Shown: in pieces, positions 59,083 through 64,000 of the stretch | How positions within the stretch are numbered: position 1 is the stretch's first letter | Layout of the letters: every line of letters starts with the position of its first letter | Source: Bacteroidetes bacterium 43-93 | GTDB taxonomy: Bacteria; Bacteroidota; Bacteroidia; Chitinophagales; Chitinophagaceae | Assembly: GCA_001897855.1 (NCBI GenBank) | Contig: MKUO01000004.1 | Location: 248,001 to 312,000 of the forward strand | Length of the DNA stretch: 64,000 nucleotides | Reading direction: 5' to 3' | Made by a program: the position numbers and the translations under genes | Notes under the pieces: model-generated | What the model saw: only the letters and a program-made list of their open reading frames with translations | Database searches by the model: none | What the model was told of the DNA's origin: nothing

Positions 59083-61053
59083 TTATTGCTGCACCATAGA
59101 TCCAAAAACTTTTTCATCTACGTGCATAGGATATTTTTTGCGTATAGCATCATTCCAGCTTTTTTCCAGGTAATCCTGGTATTCAGCTACAATATATCCT
59201 TTTGCTTCTTCCAGTGTTTTTGGTGTTGGTGTTGTAAATACATCATCCACTTTTATCACTGTATAGCTGCCATTATCATTTTTCTTAGGCTCAGTTACTT
59301 TGCCCTTGATAACGTTGGCAGGCTGCATATCTTTCATTTTAGAGAATTCATAATGGCCATGCTGCACTACCACTGCATCAGGTGTAGTTTTTGAGTTCAG
59401 CTTTTTCATCACGTCTTCATCTTTAGTGCCTTTCTTAGCCAGCATTTTCTGGCCTTCTTTCAGCGCTTCTTCGTTCTTGAACACATAGATAGAACCGATA
59501 AAGCCCGGCTCCCACATATATTTATTTTTGCGGGTTTCATAAAACTCTTTCAGCCCTACGGTATCTTTCGATGCTTTGCTCCATACATTTCTGTCCATCA
59601 GTTCAAACAGCATGATGCCATCTTTGTATTCTTTCATCAGCGATTTGAAATCAGGATTTTCATCCACGAGTTTCTGCTCTTCAAAATCTGTAAGCACTTC
59701 TTTCTGATAATAAGTCATCAGGTCGCGCAAAACTGCGTTTCTCGCACCCATCAGCCTGCCGCGGGTCATTGTTTCCGCGTATTTCATGAAGTCGCTTTGC
59801 AGGTAGTCTTTGCCGGCAAAGGTGAATACAGGCTTGTTCATACTCGCGAAATCAGTAGCACGGAACGAATTGGCTGCCTTACCCGTATCAGGTATCTTCA
59901 TCACTTTTGCTTCCAGCTCTGACATATTAGCTGGGTAATCTTTAAACCCGTTCTGCTGTTTTATTTTAGCATAGAACGCTTCCTTTGCAACCTGCGCGCG
60001 GGAATCGTTTTCTACTTTACGTTTCAGAGCAGTTCTTACACTGTCAAAAGGTTTAGTTTCTGTTTTGGCGATGAGCTTAATGATGTGCAGGCCATATTCT
60101 GTTTGTATAGGAGCAGAAATATCACCCGGTTTTTTCAAAGCAAAAGCGGCTTTTTCAAATTCAGGAGCTACTTCACCAATGCCAAATGGTTTCAGCACGC
60201 CATTTTCAGGCATGGAATATTTATCATCAGAATATCTGTGCACCAGGCTGTCAAAAGCAATGCCTTTTTTCAGGTCTGCCTGTATAGAATCCATTCTTTT
60301 GCGTGCAGCAACCAGTCCTTCCTCACCTTTCGATTTTGGTGATGCTACCATTATTTGCTGTACCGTTACTTGTCCTGATGCTGGACGCTTATCCAGCACT
60401 TTTACAATGTGGTAACCAAACTGTGTGCGGAATGGTTTGGACACTTTACCTACCGGCGTATTATAAGCTGCATTTTCAAAAGGATATACCGTTTGTAATG
60501 CTGTCATATAACCAATGTCGCCACCCTGTGCTTTTGATCCGGGATCTTCAGAATACTGCATCGCCATTTTCGAAAAATCGGCTTTGCCTTTCACGATCTC
60601 GTTGTATATACTATCGATCTTTTTATATGGCGCTACTGTATCTGCAGACGGCACATAGATAGATGATGAAATAAGAATATGCTGTACATGCACTTCCTGT
60701 TTCATCCTTTCGTATGCTTCTTTCACCAGTTGTTCTGTTACCTGGTCATCCGTCAGGTAATTTTTTGCGAGTTGCTTACGATAGTTATCCAGTTCGTTCT
60801 GTATAGATGGTATGGTGTCTATCTGTTGCAGTTCCGCCTCTTTTACTTTCATCCTGAAGAGCGAATAAAGGTCCAGGTATTCCCGGAGCGCTTTCTCATT
60901 CATTTCGGGTTTCTTATTGAGGCTGTTTTTTTGATAAACCCTCAGAAATTCCTCTTTACTTACGGGGGTGTTGCCAAATTCAAAAAGGGTTTGTGCATAA
61001 CCCTGGGCTGTAATGGCTGCAAAGGCAAAAAAAGTCAGAACAAGCTTGCGCAT
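59083..61053 (-). CDS. parvulin-type peptidyl-prolyl isomerase (SurA-like)
   Basis: This 656-aa periplasmic chaperone has a signal peptide, an N-terminal helical SurA-like region, and two parvulin domains: EVHVQHILIS ... AQYSEDPGSKAQGGDIGYM (about 115-220) and GQVTVQQIMVASPKSKGEE ... (about 225-330). It folds or escorts outer-membrane proteins by proline isomerisation and chaperoning. It is downstream of two thioredoxin-like genes, spacing 31 bp, so the three form an envelope-folding operon. Confidence 0.9.
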   Translation of the reverse strand: MRKLVLTFFAFAAITAQGYAQTLFEFGNTPVSKEEFLRVYQKNSLNKKPEMNEKALREYLDLYSLFRMKVKEAELQQIDTIPSIQNELDNYRKQLAKNYLTDDQVTEQLVKEAYERMKQEVHVQHILISSSIYVPSADTVAPYKKIDSIYNEIVKGKADFSKMAMQYSEDPGSKAQGGDIGYMTALQTVYPFENAAYNTPVGKVSKPFRTQFGYHIVKVLDKRPASGQVTVQQIMVASPKSKGEEGLVAARKRMDSIQADLKKGIAFDSLVHRYSDDKYSMPENGVLKPFGIGEVAPEFEKAAFALKKPGDISAPIQTEYGLHIIKLIAKTETKPFDSVRTALKRKVENDSRAQVAKEAFYAKIKQQNGFKDYPANMSELEAKVMKIPDTGKAANSFRATDFASMNKPVFTFAGKDYLQSDFMKYAETMTRGRLMGARNAVLRDLMTYYQKEVLTDFEEQKLVDENPDFKSLMKEYKDGIMLFELMDRNVWSKASKDTVGLKEFYETRKNKYMWEPGFIGSIYVFKNEEALKEGQKMLAKKGTKDEDVMKKLNSKTTPDAVVVQHGHYEFSKMKDMQPANVIKGKVTEPKKNDNGSYTVIKVDDVFTTPTPKTLEEAKGYIVAEYQDYLEKSWNDAIRKKYPMHVDEKVFGSMVQQ

Positions 61054-61084
61054 GTGGTAATCGTTTAAAAATAGTTTTAGTTGG

Positions 61085-62536
61085 TTACTTGGATTTAGTT
61101 TTCTTATTTCTCTCCAGCATGTCTATAAGACCTGCAATATTACTATAATCAATTTGTTTCCCTCTAATTATCTTTTTATCGTCGAGCAAATATATAATAG
61201 GCGTCATATATATATTGTATTGCTCGCGGAAACGGCTCTGATGCTCAGGGTCCCATACATTGGTCCACTCCTGCATACCGGGGTTTTTCTTCAGGAAATC
61301 CTTCCACATTTTCTCTTCGTCGTAGGTAGAGACTGCATATACTCTTACACCCTTTGCTTTCAATACTGCTTTGTAGGTTGAATCTAGTTTGGGTAGTTCT
61401 ACCTGGCAATGTCCGCAATCAGGCGACCAGAATACCAGCAAAGTATATTTTGCATCTATAGCGTGCATCGATTGTTCTTTGCCATTTACATCTTTCATTT
61501 TCAATTCAGGCGCTACATTGCCAATAACGTTGGGGGCTATCTTACGGGCGGCTGTAATGTATTGCTGCAGTTCATCAGGTTTCAGCCAGGTAGCATCGCC
61601 CTTCATATAGTAGTTTTCTACAAAATGCACATACGAGGCATCCATACCCATTATCTTGCTGTTACCTGCATTATTGGTAAGCCACCACAATGTGTATTTA
61701 AAAAGTTCCTGCGTACCTCTTGTTTTTGCGAGCAGCCAATCTCCTTCTTTATTGATGCTGTCTTCGTATTGCAGCGTCAGCTTATTGATGTATTCATCGA
61801 GTTTGGCATCATATAAGGGTGTATTGATAAGCCTGTCATCACGAAGGTCAAAACCATCCCAGTAATGCGCTTTATAGTACAGGTAGCCAAAGGCGCTATC
61901 CACTTTACCATCTGCTGTATAATGCGGGCCTTCAGGTACCTGTGGCAGCTCTAATGCAGAAAATATCTTTGCCAGCAGGGTCTTCGGATGGCTCTTTATG
62001 TAGTTCTCCCTGTAGTCATACAATTCTTTTGCAGCATCCTTTACTTGCTTTTCCAGCGCTGCAGAGTCTGCTTTGGTTTTTGCGTTCTTATACCCTTCAG
62101 AGATCTGCTCTTGCTTTTGGCCGTAGCCATTCAGAAACTCGCCGTATGCTATAAAATCATTGTTCTGCTGTGATCCTGTGTACTTAAGGCTTTGTGGCAG
62201 TGTCTTTACAGTAATGTTGATGCCTATATCATCGCCGTTATCCAGCAAAAAGTCAAAATAGGTTTTCTTGTCTGACAGCAATATCATGTAGATGCCGCCT
62301 AATATCTTCTCCTTGCTCTGCATCACTCCTACTCCATTCTTATCCACTTTTACAGAGTCTGTTTTGTAGATGGTAGGCAGTGGTTTTCCGTAGTAATGCG
62401 CCAGGTACACCAGGCTGTCTTTAATATCGGTAAACTTCAGTTGTATCTTATAACCATCGCGGGCCTGCACCTGCGATGCGCAAAGCAAACACAGTACAAA
62501 GCCCGGAAGTAGGTTTGAAGCAATTTTTCTCAGCAT
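61085..62536 (-). CDS. thioredoxin-like protein with DUF4369/DUF5106-like regions, paralogue 1
   Basis: This 483-aa exported protein has a signal peptide (MLRKIASNLLPGFVLCLLCASQVQA), an N-terminal DUF4369-like region (GYKIQLKFTDIKDSLVYLAHYYGKPLPTIYK), a helical middle (DUF5106-like), and a C-terminal TlpA/AhpC-like thioredoxin domain with redox motif CGHC (WSPDCGHCQVELPK, near residue 375). It is a periplasmic disulfide oxidoreductase. The tandem paralogue at 62546 is very similar. Both precede the parvulin chaperone. Confidence 0.88.
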   Translation of the reverse strand: MLRKIASNLLPGFVLCLLCASQVQARDGYKIQLKFTDIKDSLVYLAHYYGKPLPTIYKTDSVKVDKNGVGVMQSKEKILGGIYMILLSDKKTYFDFLLDNGDDIGINITVKTLPQSLKYTGSQQNNDFIAYGEFLNGYGQKQEQISEGYKNAKTKADSAALEKQVKDAAKELYDYRENYIKSHPKTLLAKIFSALELPQVPEGPHYTADGKVDSAFGYLYYKAHYWDGFDLRDDRLINTPLYDAKLDEYINKLTLQYEDSINKEGDWLLAKTRGTQELFKYTLWWLTNNAGNSKIMGMDASYVHFVENYYMKGDATWLKPDELQQYITAARKIAPNVIGNVAPELKMKDVNGKEQSMHAIDAKYTLLVFWSPDCGHCQVELPKLDSTYKAVLKAKGVRVYAVSTYDEEKMWKDFLKKNPGMQEWTNVWDPEHQSRFREQYNIYMTPIIYLLDDKKIIRGKQIDYSNIAGLIDMLERNKKTKSK

Positions 62537-62545
62537 TCCTGTTGA

Positions 62546-63979
62546 CTATTTAGCAGCTTTTTTCTCTTTATTTTCTAAAATATCCAGTAGGGTAATAATA
62601 TTCTCATAGTCCAGCCGCTTGCCGCGGATGATCTTCTTTTCATCGAGCAGGTAAATGGTTGGCGTACCATAAACATCGTATTGAGATTGGTAATCAGAAT
62701 GGTGTTCCGGATCCCAAACGTTCACCCATTCTTCCATTCCCGGATTTTTTTTGATGAAGTCCTGCCATTTGGCTTCGTCGCCTTCGGTACGTACGGCATA
62801 CACTTTAACTCCTTTTTTCTTCAGTACTGCTTTATACACAGAATCCATCTTAGGTATCTCGGTCATGCAGTGGCCACAGTCGGGCGACCAGAATATGAGG
62901 AGTGTATATTTTGCTTTAAGTTCAGACAGGCTGTGCTCTACTCCTTTCACATCTTTCATCTTCAGTTCAGGAGCTACGTTGCCTATTACATTCGGCGCCA
63001 CTTTACGCGCGCGGTCTATGTATTTATTCAGTGTTTCATGGTCCATCCAGTAGGCATCGCCTTTCATATGGTAGTTCTCTACCAGGTACACAAACACTTC
63101 ATCCAGCCCCATTATCTTACTGTTCTGCGCCCAGTTGGTTATCCAGTGAAGCGTGTATTTAAATAATTCGGTACGTCCGCGTGTTTTGGCTAATAAAATA
63201 TCTGCTTCTTTTTCTACAGAATCAGGTGTTGGTATCAGCAGTTTATTAAAATATTCATCCAGCTTCTGGTCATACACAGGTGTGTGTATCAGCCTGTCGT
63301 CCGTAAAATCAAAGTAATCCCAGAAATGGCTTTTGTAATAATTGTATGCGAAATTGCTATCCACTTTTCCATCTGGCAGGTAGTGCGTCCCTTCGGGAAC
63401 TTGCGGGGTACGGATAGCGTTGAATATCTTAGCTAGTAGAGAGTTCGGATATTCTTTGATGTAGTTCATCCGGTAGTCTATCAGCTCTTTAGACATATCT
63501 TTGCCCTTCGCATATACTGCATCGGAATCCGCTTTTGTTTTTGCTGCCTTTAACTCATCCTCCAGCTTTTTACCTCTTGCTCCAAAATCTATCAGGTAAT
63601 TAGAATATTTATTGAAGCGCTCATTTTCCGGCGAGCCCGTTATCTTAATGCTTTGCGGAAGCTTTTCTGAATTGGCGGTGATGTTCATGTTATCGCCATT
63701 ATTCAGCAACACTTCAAAGTAGCGCTGGTTGCCTTGCACTAGTATAATATAGATACCGCCCAGCACCTTTTCTTTCGATTGCAATACCAGCACACCGTTT
63801 TTGTCGATCCGGCCTGAGTCTTGCTTATACAGGGTTGGTAAAGGTTTGGCGTAATAATGGGCCAGGTAAACCAAAGAATCCTTCAGGTCAGAGAATTTGA
63901 TCGTAAGCTTATAACCATCACCGGCAAAACTCGCCGTACTCAAAAGGATAAAAAGAGAAGCAAATAAAAATCTTTTCAT
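62546..63979 (-). CDS. thioredoxin-like protein with DUF4369/DUF5106-like regions, paralogue 2
   Basis: This 477-aa exported protein has the signal peptide MKRFLFASLFILLSTASFAGDG and the same three-part layout as its neighbour: a DUF4369-like start (GYKLTIKFSDLKDSLVYLAHYYAKPLPTLYK), a helical middle and a thioredoxin domain with CGHC (WSPDCGHCMTEIPK). It lies 9 bp upstream of paralogue 1, so the pair arose by tandem duplication. The start ATG at 63979 is just inside the window. Confidence 0.88.
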   Translation of the reverse strand: MKRFLFASLFILLSTASFAGDGYKLTIKFSDLKDSLVYLAHYYAKPLPTLYKQDSGRIDKNGVLVLQSKEKVLGGIYIILVQGNQRYFEVLLNNGDNMNITANSEKLPQSIKITGSPENERFNKYSNYLIDFGARGKKLEDELKAAKTKADSDAVYAKGKDMSKELIDYRMNYIKEYPNSLLAKIFNAIRTPQVPEGTHYLPDGKVDSNFAYNYYKSHFWDYFDFTDDRLIHTPVYDQKLDEYFNKLLIPTPDSVEKEADILLAKTRGRTELFKYTLHWITNWAQNSKIMGLDEVFVYLVENYHMKGDAYWMDHETLNKYIDRARKVAPNVIGNVAPELKMKDVKGVEHSLSELKAKYTLLIFWSPDCGHCMTEIPKMDSVYKAVLKKKGVKVYAVRTEGDEAKWQDFIKKNPGMEEWVNVWDPEHHSDYQSQYDVYGTPTIYLLDEKKIIRGKRLDYENIITLLDILENKEKKAAK

Positions 63980-64000
63980 ATATGCAATAATTACGGAAAG

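Noticed and set aside
1-64000. tRNA, rRNA, riboswitch and insertion-sequence genes
   Set aside because: No cloverleaf, rRNA-like or transposase sequence was seen by reading; a tRNAscan or Infernal run could still reveal a small RNA that I missed.

Overview
The window looks like chromosome from a member of the Bacteroidota, probably the Chitinophagales/Chitinophagaceae group. The evidence is two proteins with type IX secretion (T9SS) C-terminal sorting domains, lipoproteins of the DUF4249, DUF6048 and DUF6452 families, Bacteroidota-type promoters (TTTG, a spacer of about 20, then TANNTTTG), few Shine-Dalgarno sequences, and a TlpA-like/PPIase export-folding cluster. The genus assignment is inference. 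There are no rRNA or tRNA genes, no CRISPR array and no intact insertion sequence.

Layout. 1-8.2 kb: a homogentisate dioxygenase paralogue cut by the window edge, a Na+/H+ antiporter, small secreted proteins, a T9SS cargo protein, an LptF/G permease and tgt. 8.3-13.5 kb: a glycosyltransferase overlapping rsmG, then a repeat region. This holds three copies of a unit with a 32-42 aa membrane peptide, a strong promoter and a five-box TTAA array, two of them in tandem and one beyond an intervening T9SS gene; yebC follows. 13.5-21.2 kb: recQ with a possible psi-like gene, ilvE, an outer-membrane protein with an S41 protease lipoprotein, and an MsbA-like ABC exporter. 21.2-26.3 kb: an accessory segment with an AT-rich DUF6575-like gene pair, a divergent pair over a GTAC-palindrome control region, and two REP-like double hairpins. 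26.3-28.6 kb: tyrosine catabolism (homogentisate dioxygenase and 4-hydroxyphenylpyruvate dioxygenase). 28.7-41.6 kb: a methyltransferase, an L,D-transpeptidase, trxB, a Crp/Fnr regulator with DUF4260, cvfB, a DUF58 protein, and the operon pheT, coiled-coil, DUF6452, DUF6048. 41.6-43.7 kb: a DnaA-box-like cluster and dnaB. 43.8-47.9 kb: a methyltransferase, an RRM protein, a 34-aa membrane peptide, an MFS exporter and an isochorismatase-like protein. 47.9-52.2 kb: a quinone/electrophile-detoxification operon (YceI, two MhqO-like dioxygenases, an MhqD-like esterase, a cupin) downstream of a Crp/Fnr regulator. 52.3-64 kb: DUF975, flavodoxin, DUF4268, dusB, kup, an RNA-type metallo-beta-lactamase, a parvulin chaperone and two tandem thioredoxin-like proteins.

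The most unusual feature is the triplicated small-peptide unit at 10.1-12.64 kb. Each copy has the same promoter geometry (21-bp spacer) and a TTAA array with identical spacing (12, 10, 23 and 11 bp) 14 bp upstream of the -33 element. The intervening sequence of the third copy has diverged, which argues that the spacing is under selection. Other points worth checking are an SSB-like DDDAPF tail on DnaB, a psi (HolD)-like protein beside RecQ, a Tgt lacking two zinc cysteines, and the DUF6575-like two-gene cassette.
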